A stretch of DNA of 33,788 nucleotides. Origin: Bacteroidales bacterium Phil12 (lineage in GTDB: Bacteria; Bacteroidota; Bacteroidia; Bacteroidales; P3). Made by a program: the position numbers and the translations under genes. Shown here piece after piece: positions 25,322 through 32,693 of this stretch. Each line of letters opens with the position of its first letter. Position 1 is the stretch's first letter. Below the pieces are notes generated by a model, which had not been told where the DNA came from, ran no database searches, and was given only the letters and a program-made list of their open reading frames with translations. The DNA lies in assembly GCA_002633275.1 (NCBI GenBank), contig NWBO01000109.1, forward strand, positions 31,811-65,598, read 5' to 3'.

Positions 25322-25924
25322 TTATTCATCGGAATTAACAAGCACACGACGATTTACCCATGAGAATTTCCATTCTTCTTTTGGAATTATATCACCGTTA
25401 ATATCCAAACTTTCAGAGTTTTTATTCTTTTTTATAACTTTTGCTTTACCTTGAATAATTATATTTTCTATTTCTTTGAAAACAAGTGATTTATCTTCAA
25501 TAGTTTTACTAAGACTAATTCCTAAATCATTGTTAAATAAATCCATAGCCATTCCAACACTGTCATACCCGCTCAAAGGCTTTTGAGTGAAAACGTAGTA
25601 ATTGTAATTTTCATAAATCTCTCCTATTCTTCTTGCGTTCTTCTCCCCTATTTCATTTGAAAGACTATACATCCAATATATATGACGAAAAGCATCAAAC
25701 TTTCCGCCCTCCGAGTTACCACCAAACAATTTCTCATTATCCAAACTATCCATAGTTTTCATAACATCCTTTGAAATATTAATGGCAGTCATAACGGAAT
25801 TGTAATGTCTTACTGCCCAAAACTTATCTTTTGAACTCATACTCTCATAAATTACCTTAAAATTTTGAGCAGACAAAAAAATTGAAGAAAACAATAAAAT
25901 TATAAATAGTAAATTCCTTTTCAT
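25322..25924 (-). CDS. Small exported protein with DUF6973-like segment
   Basis: This 200-aa protein has a signal peptide (MKRNLLFIILLFSSIFLSAQ). The central segment GGKFDAFRHIYWMYSLSNEI followed by GEKNARRIGEIYEN resembles the DAFRHAxW...GEExAxxxxDAHE pattern of the DUF6973 family, which is found in exported bacterial proteins and has no settled function. The His in FRH is the most conserved feature I can see. The C-terminal part (ESLDINGDIIPKEEWKFSWVNRR) is polar. It probably forms its own transcription unit. A hairpin-forming inverted repeat lies between it and nadA. Confidence 0.6.
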   Translation of the reverse strand: MKRNLLFIILLFSSIFLSAQNFKVIYESMSSKDKFWAVRHYNSVMTAINISKDVMKTMDSLDNEKLFGGNSEGGKFDAFRHIYWMYSLSNEIGEKNARRIGEIYENYNYYVFTQKPLSGYDSVGMAMDLFNNDLGISLSKTIEDKSLVFKEIENIIIQGKAKVIKKNKNSESLDINGDIIPKEEWKFSWVNRRVLVNSDE

Positions 25925-25976
25925 TATTCAATAAATAAAATTTTTCAAAGCATAAAAAAACAAAACAAAAAATAAA

Positions 25977-26037
25977 CTCTGAGAAAAGAATAATCAAGGT
26001 AGTTGATAATACACTAAAAAATATTCAATTCTCAGAG
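25977..26037. repeat. Nested inverted repeat downstream of nadA
   Basis: CTCTGAGAA (25977-25985) and TTCTCAGAG (26029-26037) are perfect inverted copies 43 bases apart. Between them AATAATCAA and TTGATAAT form an imperfect inner pair. On the minus strand, downstream of nadA, the outer stem is followed by TTTATTTTTTG. It may be a terminator with a large loop or another structured element. Confidence 0.4.
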
Positions 26038-26111
26038 GTTTTAATTAATTAAATTTATTAATTATAACAATTATTAATCAATAAATTATAAATTAATAAT
26101 AAAACACTACT

Positions 26112-27065
26112 TTATTTGATAATTCCAAGTTTTTTACTTATTTCAAGCATTTTTTCTATCGGCTTTCTTGCATCTGCAATAGTTTGTTCATCTAAATTGA
26201 TTTCGTACTTTTCTTCTTCCAATGAAGCAAGAACTTTTTCCATAGTGTTCAACTTCATATGACGACAATCGTTGCAAGCACAACTTGGATTTTGAGTAAC
26301 GACAACAAAGTTTTTATCCGGATTATCATTTTGTAATTTATGCAAAATTCCATTCTCCGTCGCCACAAGGAAATTTTTCTCTTTACTTTCTTTTACAAAT
26401 TTTATCATTCCTTGCGTAGAACCTACATAATCTGCCAACTGCAAAACAGCATCATTACATTCCGGATGAGCAATCATTACATAATTCGGATACTGCTCTT
26501 TCATTTTCAAAGTATATTCGGCAGTAAGCAAATTATGAACTTCACAACTTCCGTGATACAGTACCATATTTCTTCCGGTCATACGGTTGATGTATCCTCC
26601 AAGATTTTTGTCGGGAGCAAATATAATCTTCTGATTCTTCGGTAAGGAATTTACAATTTGCAAAGCATTGCCCGAAGTACAGATTATATCACTCAAAGTC
26701 TTTATCTTCGCACTGCAATTTACGTATGATATAACAATATGGTCGGGATATTGAGCCTTGAATTGCTTAAACTCTTCGTATTGACAACTGTCTGCAAGAG
26801 AACAACCTGCATTCAAATCAGGAATTATTACTTTCTTTGTCGGGTTAAGAATTTTTGCTGTTTCGCCCATAAAATGAACTCCACAAAACAATATTATGCT
26901 TTTATCGGTTTCAACTGCCTTTTGTGCCAACGCCAATGAGTCTCCAACGTAGTCGGATATATCTTGAATTTCAGGTATTTGATAATAATGTCCAAGTATT
27001 ACGACTTCCTTTTGTTTTTTCAGTTGAAGAATTTTTTCTTTAATATCCGCAGCCATTTTTAACAT
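26112..27065 (-). CDS. nadA: Quinolinate synthase A
   Basis: NadA condenses iminoaspartate with dihydroxyacetone phosphate to quinolinate for NAD synthesis, using one 4Fe-4S cluster. The 317-aa protein begins MLKMAADIKEK (ATG 27065, or 27056 at the second Met). Expected segments are present: VILGHYYQIPEIQDISDYVGDS, the cluster Cys in ICTSGNA, HPECNDAV and CNDCRHMK, plus NAGCSLADSC. The length is normal. nadB and nadC are not adjacent. The leader carries a perfect 9-bp palindrome (27127-27152) just downstream of the -7 element, a typical operator position. Confidence 0.95.
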   Translation of the reverse strand: MLKMAADIKEKILQLKKQKEVVILGHYYQIPEIQDISDYVGDSLALAQKAVETDKSIILFCGVHFMGETAKILNPTKKVIIPDLNAGCSLADSCQYEEFKQFKAQYPDHIVISYVNCSAKIKTLSDIICTSGNALQIVNSLPKNQKIIFAPDKNLGGYINRMTGRNMVLYHGSCEVHNLLTAEYTLKMKEQYPNYVMIAHPECNDAVLQLADYVGSTQGMIKFVKESKEKNFLVATENGILHKLQNDNPDKNFVVVTQNPSCACNDCRHMKLNTMEKVLASLEEEKYEINLDEQTIADARKPIEKMLEISKKLGIIK

Positions 27066-27126
27066 TTGATTTTTTATTATTTTTTCTTTTTATATAAAAT
27101 AATAATATTTAATATATTTGTTAATT

Positions 27127-27152
27127 ATGTTGATAAAATTTTCTATCAACAT
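27127..27152. promoter_or_regulatory. Palindromic operator candidate for nadA
   Basis: ATGTTGATA, 8 bases, TATCAACAT is a perfect inverted repeat covering the predicted transcription start of nadA. A repressor of NAD synthesis would bind here; its identity is unknown. Confidence 0.5.
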
Positions 27153-27160
27153 TCGATGTG

Positions 27161-27168
27161 CAAAATTA
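27161..27168 (-). promoter_or_regulatory. -7 element of nadA
   Basis: TAATTTTG on the minus strand matches TAnnTTTG. Transcription near 27155 would leave a leader of about 90 bases. No clear -33 is seen. Confidence 0.45.
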
Positions 27169-27428
27169 ATATATTTATAAACAATTTTAATATAAAACGA
27201 TAATTTTTCAAATTATTTATTATTAAAAGATTAAACAAATAACGTTTATTTTATCAACACAATTAACACTATTGTTTATAATTTTATTAACAATGTTAGA
27301 AATGTTGATAATAAGTGTTAAAACTGTTGATTTTTTGTATACTTTTTAACAATATTGAGTGAGTGATATTTTTGAAAACATTAAAATAACATAGTTATTA
27401 ACAATTTTTTGTGTATTTCTGTTATTGT

Positions 27429-27560
27429 CATTAAAATAATATTTAATTTCGTTTTTCTGATTATTGAGATTTGTAAATTAATCATTGATATTAACAAAAT
27501 AGTGTTAAACATTATTTTACTAATCATTGAGATTATTTTGCTAATGTTTAACACTAATTT
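27429..27560. repeat. 21-bp repeat array G (about six units)
   Basis: Units keep 21-base register from 27429 (27429, 27450, 27471, 27492, 27513, 27534). The left half is more degenerate. TAGTGTTAAACATTA (27500-27514) and its exact complement (27542-27556) form a 15-bp inverted repeat with a 27-base spacer that holds one whole unit core. Confidence 0.7.
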
Positions 27561-27589
27561 TTTAATTAACGAAAAATGTTTTTTTCTAT

Positions 27590-27624
27590 TGTTTTGTATT
27601 ATATCATAAATATAATACAAAACA
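27590..27624 (+). terminator. Perfect 15-bp hairpin followed by T-rich tract
   Basis: TGTTTTGTATTATAT, loop CATAA, then the exact complement, followed by TTTTTCTCTTTT. This is terminator-like on the plus strand. No coding gene reads into it from the left, since nadA runs away. GAAAAATGTT (27571-27580) and AACATTTTTC (27621-27630) could form an alternative pairing. Confidence 0.45.
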
Positions 27625-27718
27625 TTTTTCTCTTTTATTTAGAAAAACATAAGTGTTAAAACAAGTGCTATATGTAAAATTTATTCACTATAAGGCACAA
27701 TAATAATTTTTTTTGTTT

Positions 27719-27726
27719 TACCTTTG
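27719..27726 (+). promoter_or_regulatory. -7 element of rpiB
   Basis: TACCTTTG matches TAnnTTTG, 29 bases before the rpiB ATG. The -33 position is not recognisable. Confidence 0.5.
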
Positions 27727-27755
27727 CAAAGCTAATTTATAAAAAATTAAGAGAA

Positions 27756-28196
27756 ATGTCAAGAATTATACCTATGGCATCGGATCATGCCGGTTTTGAA
27801 TTGAAAAAACATCTTAAAAAATACCTTGAAAACAAAGGTTTTACAATAGAAGATTTTGGATGTAATTCTCCCGACAGCGTTGATTATCCGGATATGATTC
27901 ACCCGATAGCAAAGAAAATAGATGCAGGTGAATATGAGTTTGGATTCATAATGTGTGGAAGTGGCAATGGTGTCAGTATGGTTGCCAATAAGTATCAGAA
28001 TGTTCGTTGCGCCCTTTGTTGGAATGAGGAGATTGCTTGTCTTGCAAAACAACATAATAATGCAAATATAGTGGCTCTTCCTGCAAGATTTATTTCGCAA
28101 CAAGAAGCCGAAAACATAGTTGATGCATACTTAAATGCAAGTTTTGAAGGCGGAAGACACCAAAGAAGAGTAGAGAAGATACCTGCTGTAAAATAA
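27756..28196 (+). CDS. rpiB: Ribose-5-phosphate isomerase B
   Basis: RpiB interconverts ribose-5-phosphate and ribulose-5-phosphate in the pentose phosphate pathway. The 146-aa protein has the family landmarks ASDHAGFELK (8-17), the active-site Cys loop MCGSGNGVSM, NVRCALCWNEEIA, and the C-terminal FEGGRHQRRVEKI. Length and start (MSRIIPMASDHAG) are normal. It is the first gene of the rightward half, 13 bases before the LutB-like gene, and probably heads that operon. deoC two genes later also handles pentose phosphates. Confidence 0.95.
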   Translation: MSRIIPMASDHAGFELKKHLKKYLENKGFTIEDFGCNSPDSVDYPDMIHPIAKKIDAGEYEFGFIMCGSGNGVSMVANKYQNVRCALCWNEEIACLAKQHNNANIVALPARFISQQEAENIVDAYLNASFEGGRHQRRVEKIPAVK

Positions 28197-28209
28197 ATAG
28201 CGTAAATTA

Positions 28210-29370
28210 ATGAACAATAGCGATTACAGAGATTTTTTAGATGCTTGTAAAACTGCAATAAGTCAAAGAAAAGACGAGGTTATGACGCCTCATAATTTTG
28301 AACTTATTGCAAGTGGTGTGTTCCGCAATAAGGAATACGTCAAACAAGTGGCTTCAAATATCCGTAATAAGTTCATTAATGGTATTGTTGATAATTTGGT
28401 AAGTTTCAACAAAAACTTTTCTGCCAATGGGGGAGAGGTGTTTTGGTGTGTGGATTACAATGATTTTCTTTTGAAGTTGGATAAAATTCTTCAAAAGGAT
28501 AAAGTTAAGAAAGTCAATATTTTTTCTTCTTATTTCACTAAGGAATTAGGTATAAATAAGTTCTTTGAGAACGATGATTATACGGTAGATAGTCAAACGG
28601 ATGATTGCGTTATTTTTCACCCGAAATTCGGTATTGTTTCCACCGGTAGTTTGATTCTTAACTTCAATTCCGCTTATGATATGGAGTTGGTTTTGAACAG
28701 TAAGACAAAGATTTTTGTTTTACCGATAACCGATTTTCTTTTCAAGGCAGAGGAATCCGAGATATTCTCACATTTGGATAGTATATACCGTTCGGAAGTT
28801 GATTTTCCTTATCTTACCTCTATTTACACGCCTTCGCCGGTTGATAGCAGCGAGAAAACTTATTTGTTTTTGGTTGATAATGGTAGGAGTGATGTGTTGG
28901 AGAATAAGGATATAAGGCAGGCATTGACTTGTATCAATTGCGGGGCTTGTAAAAAGGTTTGTCCTGTTTATAATATAATAGGAGATGAGCCTTACAACAA
29001 TGTCTTTACCGGTCCTATCGCCAATGTTATTTTACCTTTCATTGAAAATACAGAGTCTTATAAACATCTTTGTTTTTCGTGTGTATCTTGTGGTAATTGT
29101 TCGGCTGTTTGTCCGATGAAAATCCCTGTTGCAGAGTCTATTGTATTGAATAAAAAATATTTCTTCGACAACAAATTGATGGATATGAAAGACGAGAGAA
29201 TTGCAAAGTCTCTTAGCAAATATCTTTTGTCAAGAAAGAAGATGAACGGCAAACAATGGATGAAAAACATAAGGGTTAAAACTATTATAAACTCAAAGAT
29301 AATTGACGGTTATAAATTTGCAAAATCTACCTTTAATTTACAATATACTGATAATAATGATGGAAAATAA
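28210..29370 (+). CDS. LutB-like LUD-domain Fe-S protein, shortened
   Basis: This 386-aa protein resembles LutB, the iron-sulfur subunit of L-lactate oxidation. The C-terminal part carries CINCGACKKVCPVY, FTGPIANVILPFIE and CVSCGNCSAVCPMKIPV, a typical dicluster ferredoxin arrangement. The N-terminal LUD core is recognisable (FGIVSTGSLIL, KIFVLPITDF), but the region between the nucleotide-binding-like strand and this core is shorter than in LutB, which is usually about 460-475 aa. lutA and lutC are not adjacent. It lies 13 bases after rpiB and overlaps deoC. It could act in lactate oxidation or as an electron-transfer protein for another dehydrogenase. Confidence 0.75.
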   Translation: MNNSDYRDFLDACKTAISQRKDEVMTPHNFELIASGVFRNKEYVKQVASNIRNKFINGIVDNLVSFNKNFSANGGEVFWCVDYNDFLLKLDKILQKDKVKKVNIFSSYFTKELGINKFFENDDYTVDSQTDDCVIFHPKFGIVSTGSLILNFNSAYDMELVLNSKTKIFVLPITDFLFKAEESEIFSHLDSIYRSEVDFPYLTSIYTPSPVDSSEKTYLFLVDNGRSDVLENKDIRQALTCINCGACKKVCPVYNIIGDEPYNNVFTGPIANVILPFIENTESYKHLCFSCVSCGNCSAVCPMKIPVAESIVLNKKYFFDNKLMDMKDERIAKSLSKYLLSRKKMNGKQWMKNIRVKTIINSKIIDGYKFAKSTFNLQYTDNNDGK

Positions 29371-30220
29371 TATTTGTGATAACTTGTTGGAATTAGCATT
29401 TTCTGAGCCGAAGAAGTTTAACGAAAGGGTGGATAAAATAGTAAGTACTACGCTTGAAAGTTTGGATAAAGACTTTGTACTTAGAAAATTATTATCTTTA
29501 TTAGACATTACTACGTTGCATGATGACGACTATAAACAGGCGATAGAAGATATTGCTTTGCAATCCACATTTGAGATTGAGGGTAATAGTGGAGTTGTTG
29601 CAGGTATTTGCGTCTATTCAAATTTATTACCATTACTAAACGCAGCAAATATAGATAAGCGCATTTCAAAGGTTGTTGTTTCGGGGGGATTTCCTACTGG
29701 ACAAATGTCTTTGGAGGGTAAATTACACGATATTGGGTTTGCTATTGAGAATAAAGCCGATGAAATTGATGTACCAATAAACAGAGGATTGTTTTTTGAG
29801 AATGTCGAAGAATTGTGTATAGAGTTAAATGCAATGAATAGCATTGTTAAACAAAATCCAAAGTCCAAACTAAAAGTAATAATAGAAGCGGGAGAATTGA
29901 AAGATTTCAAAAATGTTTATACGGCTTCTAAACTTGCAATGACTTGTGGTGCAGACTTTATCAAAACTTCGACAGGTAAAGTTTCACGTGGTGCCGATAT
30001 TTATTCTTCTGCTGTTATGATGCTTGCCATTAAAGAATTTATGGATAGTAATCTGAATCGAACCATTGGATTTAAGGCAGCAGGAGGGATAAGAACCTCT
30101 GTTCAGGCTATGCAGTATTATGCGTTGATGACTTACTTTTTTGGAGAAGAATATATAACGAAAGATACTTTTCGTATAGGGTGTAGTAACTTAAAACAAG
30201 AAATAATTAATAATATATAA
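29357..30220 (+). CDS. deoC: Deoxyribose-phosphate aldolase
   Basis: DeoC splits 2-deoxyribose-5-phosphate into glyceraldehyde-3-phosphate and acetaldehyde in deoxynucleoside breakdown. The Schiff-base Lys lies in ADFIKTSTGKV, and a second conserved Lys in IGFKAAGGIRT. KVIIEAGEL and DITTLHDDDYKQAIED are also typical. I chose ATG 29357 (MMENNICDN; 29360 is equally possible), which overlaps the LutB-like gene by 14 bases. The open frame extends to 29303, but that extension would overlap much further and has no family counterpart. It is about 287 aa, the longer class of DeoC. Confidence 0.93.
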   Translation: MMENNICDNLLELAFSEPKKFNERVDKIVSTTLESLDKDFVLRKLLSLLDITTLHDDDYKQAIEDIALQSTFEIEGNSGVVAGICVYSNLLPLLNAANIDKRISKVVVSGGFPTGQMSLEGKLHDIGFAIENKADEIDVPINRGLFFENVEELCIELNAMNSIVKQNPKSKLKVIIEAGELKDFKNVYTASKLAMTCGADFIKTSTGKVSRGADIYSSAVMMLAIKEFMDSNLNRTIGFKAAGGIRTSVQAMQYYALMTYFFGEEYITKDTFRIGCSNLKQEIINNI

Positions 30221-30237
30221 TAGGAAATAATTTTAGG

Positions 30238-31434
30238 ATGAAACAACTAACTTATAAATTGGGGAAAGCTCCTCTTTTGGAGGAAGAGCGTCAGACAAAG
30301 GCATTGGGTATTTATCCGTATTTTCGTCCTATCTCCTCAGATCAAGATGCTGAGGTGGAAATAAACGGTAAAAAGGTTTTGATGTTTGGTTCCAATTCTT
30401 ATTTGGGACTTACAAATCACATCAAAGTCAAGCAAGCTGGTATTGAAGCCATAAAAAAATACGGTACAGGTTGTGCAGGAAGTCCTTTTTTGAACGGATA
30501 TATGGATATTCACGTTGAGTTGGAGGATAAGTTAGCTAAATTTGTAGGTAAAGATAAAGCGATAGTTTATTCTACGGGATTTCAATCAAATTTGGGGGCT
30601 TTATCTTGCGTTGTTGGAAGAGGCGATTATATTATATGTGATGAAAGAGATCACGCATCTATTGTAGATGGCAGAAGATTATCTTTTGCAGCTCAGTTGA
30701 AGTTTAAGCATAATGATATGGACTCTTTGGAAGAAATATTAAAGAAACTTCCACCAGATGCCATTAAAATGATTGTTGTTGATGGAGTGTTTTCAATGGA
30801 AGGGGACATTGCTCCATTGCCGCAGATAGTTGAATTGGCAGAAAAATATAATGGCAGTATATATGTCGATGAAGCACATTCTTTGGGTGTTTTAGGTGAG
30901 CAGGGTAGAGGTGTTTGTAATTATTTTGGAGTAACGGATAAAGTGGATATAATAATAGGAACTTTCTCTAAATCGCTTGCAACTATCGGTGGTTTTGTTG
31001 CTGCGAATGATACGGTTATCGACTTTTTGCGTCATCATTCACGTCCTTATATATTCTCTGCAAGTATTTCACCTGCTGCAACGGCAAGTGTTCTCAAAGC
31101 ATTGGATATTATCCAGGAAGAGCCGGAAAGACTTAAAAATCTTTGGGAGATGACACATTACTCTTTGAATTTATTTAGAAGTTACGGCTTTGAAATAGGT
31201 CCGACGCAGACACCTATAATTCCGTTGTATATTCACGATGTGAGAAAGACTTTTGCAGTTACAAGAGATTTGTTGAACGAAGGTATCTTTGTTTCTCCCG
31301 TTATGCCGCCTGCATGCGCTCCGGAAGATACTTTGATACGTTTTGCGTTGATGGCAACACATACCAAATCTCAGATTGATCGTGCTATTGATACAATAGT
31401 TAAAATTTTTAGAGAATATCAAATTATCAAATAA
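30238..31434 (+). CDS. spt: Serine palmitoyltransferase (alpha-oxoamine synthase family)
   Basis: This 398-aa PLP enzyme condenses serine with a long-chain acyl-CoA or acyl-ACP to 3-ketosphinganine, the first step of sphingolipid synthesis. Landmarks: GIYPYFRPISS and VLMFGSNSYLGLTNH (typical of bacterial SPT), DERDHASIVDG (His stacking on PLP), VDEAHSLGVLG, and GTFSKSLATIGGF (PLP-binding Lys). Related enzymes (BioF, Kbl) share the fold. The N-terminal PYFR segment and the neighbouring GNAT and epimerase genes favour SPT. It lies 17 bases after deoC. A hairpin at 31444 separates it from the next gene. Confidence 0.88.
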   Translation: MKQLTYKLGKAPLLEEERQTKALGIYPYFRPISSDQDAEVEINGKKVLMFGSNSYLGLTNHIKVKQAGIEAIKKYGTGCAGSPFLNGYMDIHVELEDKLAKFVGKDKAIVYSTGFQSNLGALSCVVGRGDYIICDERDHASIVDGRRLSFAAQLKFKHNDMDSLEEILKKLPPDAIKMIVVDGVFSMEGDIAPLPQIVELAEKYNGSIYVDEAHSLGVLGEQGRGVCNYFGVTDKVDIIIGTFSKSLATIGGFVAANDTVIDFLRHHSRPYIFSASISPAATASVLKALDIIQEEPERLKNLWEMTHYSLNLFRSYGFEIGPTQTPIIPLYIHDVRKTFAVTRDLLNEGIFVSPVMPPACAPEDTLIRFALMATHTKSQIDRAIDTIVKIFREYQIIK

Positions 31435-31443
31435 AATTATTTG

Positions 31444-31474
31444 AAGTGCCTTGTCGAATACCGATGAGGCACTT
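31444..31474 (+). terminator. Hairpin between serine palmitoyltransferase and GNAT genes
   Basis: AAGTGCCT (31444-31451) pairs with AGGCACTT (31467-31474). Inside, TCG-AATAC-CGA can also pair. It is one of the few GC-containing stems between genes here. The tail ATTATA is not a T-run, so partial termination or RNA processing is possible. Confidence 0.45.
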
Positions 31475-31496
31475 ATTATAGTCAAAATATCAATTT

Positions 31497-32648
31497 ATGT
31501 CCATAATTACCATAAAAGAAGTACCATATAATAAAGGTAAGTATCGTATAACCTCTTCCAAGTTGTTTAACGATTTCTTGGATTTTCCTTTTAAACTGTT
31601 CAAAAACGATAAAATGTTTGTTCCATCTTTGTATATGGATGAGAGGAATACATTCAACAAAAAAATAAATCCTGCCCTTGCATGGTGCGAGTATAAGATA
31701 TTTTTGGCATACAAAGATGATGAACTTTGCGGAAGAATAGTTGGTATTATCAATAATAAGGCAAATGAAATATGGAAGCGTAAATACATACGTTTTGGTT
31801 GGTTTGATACAATCGATGATGCCGATGTTGCGCAGGCATTATTTAATGCTGTTATTGATTGGGGAAAGAGTAGGGGACTTGATAAAATTGTAGGTCCTAT
31901 GGGCTTTACGGATATGGATAAAGAAGGTATGATTGTAGAGGGTTTTGATACTCTTTGCTCTATGGCTTCGCTGTATAATCCTACGTATTATCCTAATATA
32001 ATGGATAGATTGGGTTTTCAAAAAGAAGTGGATTGGGTTCAATATGAAATATCTGCCAATCAACCTGTGCCTGAGAAGGTAAGCCGTATCAATGATTTGA
32101 TAAAAGAAAAATATAATCTTCATATTGTTGAGGGGCTTTCCAAAAAAGAAGTTGCAAAACGTTATGGCAGGAAAATTTTTATTACTTTGAACAAGGCTTT
32201 TCAAGGTCTTTACGGGTATGTTCCTTTGACTAACGAGATGATAGATTTTTATATCAAACAATATCTGACTTTCGTGGATTTGAATTTGATGTGTTTGGTT
32301 GTCGATGACAAAGACGATGTTGTGGCTTTTGGTATTTCAATGCCGACTCTTTCCAAAGCGTTCCAAAAGACCAAAGGTAAGTTGTTCCCATTCGGGTGGT
32401 ATCATATTCTGAAAGCGATGAAGAATTACGAATATATAGATTTGTATCTTAACGGCGTTGATCCTCAGTGGCAGAACAAAGGAATTCATTCCATATATTA
32501 TGCACAGATGAATAAAAACTATATTCGTCTTGGTTCAAAAATGGCTCTTGCAAATCCTCAATTGGAATACAATCAAGCAGCACATATTTGGACAAAATAT
32601 GACAGCAAAATAGCAATAAGAAGACGTGCTTATATAAAAGATATATAA
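31497..32648 (+). CDS. GNAT-fold protein, candidate ceramide synthase
   Basis: This 383-aa protein has a GNAT-like acyltransferase appearance: an N-terminal segment LAYKDDELCGRIVGIINNKAN (strand-strand of an acetyltransferase fold), then GPMGFTDMDKEGMIVEGFD and NPTYYPNIMDRLGF, with a C-terminal half QWQNKGIHSIYYAQMNKNYI that looks like a second GNAT-type acyl-CoA binding turn. Its place between serine palmitoyltransferase and an epimerase-like reductase fits the bacterial ceramide pathway, in which an acyltransferase of this fold N-acylates 3-ketosphinganine. The function is inferred from context and fold impression, not from a diagnostic motif. No signal peptide or membrane segment is seen. 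Confidence 0.65.
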   Translation: MSIITIKEVPYNKGKYRITSSKLFNDFLDFPFKLFKNDKMFVPSLYMDERNTFNKKINPALAWCEYKIFLAYKDDELCGRIVGIINNKANEIWKRKYIRFGWFDTIDDADVAQALFNAVIDWGKSRGLDKIVGPMGFTDMDKEGMIVEGFDTLCSMASLYNPTYYPNIMDRLGFQKEVDWVQYEISANQPVPEKVSRINDLIKEKYNLHIVEGLSKKEVAKRYGRKIFITLNKAFQGLYGYVPLTNEMIDFYIKQYLTFVDLNLMCLVVDDKDDVVAFGISMPTLSKAFQKTKGKLFPFGWYHILKAMKNYEYIDLYLNGVDPQWQNKGIHSIYYAQMNKNYIRLGSKMALANPQLEYNQAAHIWTKYDSKIAIRRRAYIKDI

Positions 32649-32693
32649 TAGCAGATAGTGTGGGAGAGATTATCAAACAATGATGAAAAAGCG

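Larger units (their letters stand above)
27066..27755. other. Divergent AT-rich gene-free region, candidate replication origin
   Basis: This 690-bp region has almost no G+C and separates leftward genes (to 27065) from rightward genes (from 27756). It contains TTATCAACA, one base from the DnaA box TTATCCACA, at 27251-27259 and inverted at 27128-27136 and 27303-27311. TTATTAACA occurs at 27284 and 27395. Also present are a potential large stem from 27251 to 27311, a 21-bp repeat array (27429-27560) and a perfect 15-bp hairpin (27590-27624). The strand switch and composition suit oriC. The absence of exact DnaA boxes, of dnaA or of other origin-linked genes is against it. Confidence 0.35.

Noticed and set aside
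27381-27620. 79- and 66-residue open frames in the divergent gap
   Set aside because: Both strands are open only because of extreme A+T content; the products are low-complexity Ile/Asn/Lys/Leu strings overlapping the repeat array and hairpin.
29981-29990. GTTTCACGTG inside deoC as parS
   Set aside because: Only one half matches and the sequence codes for the active-site KVSRG segment.
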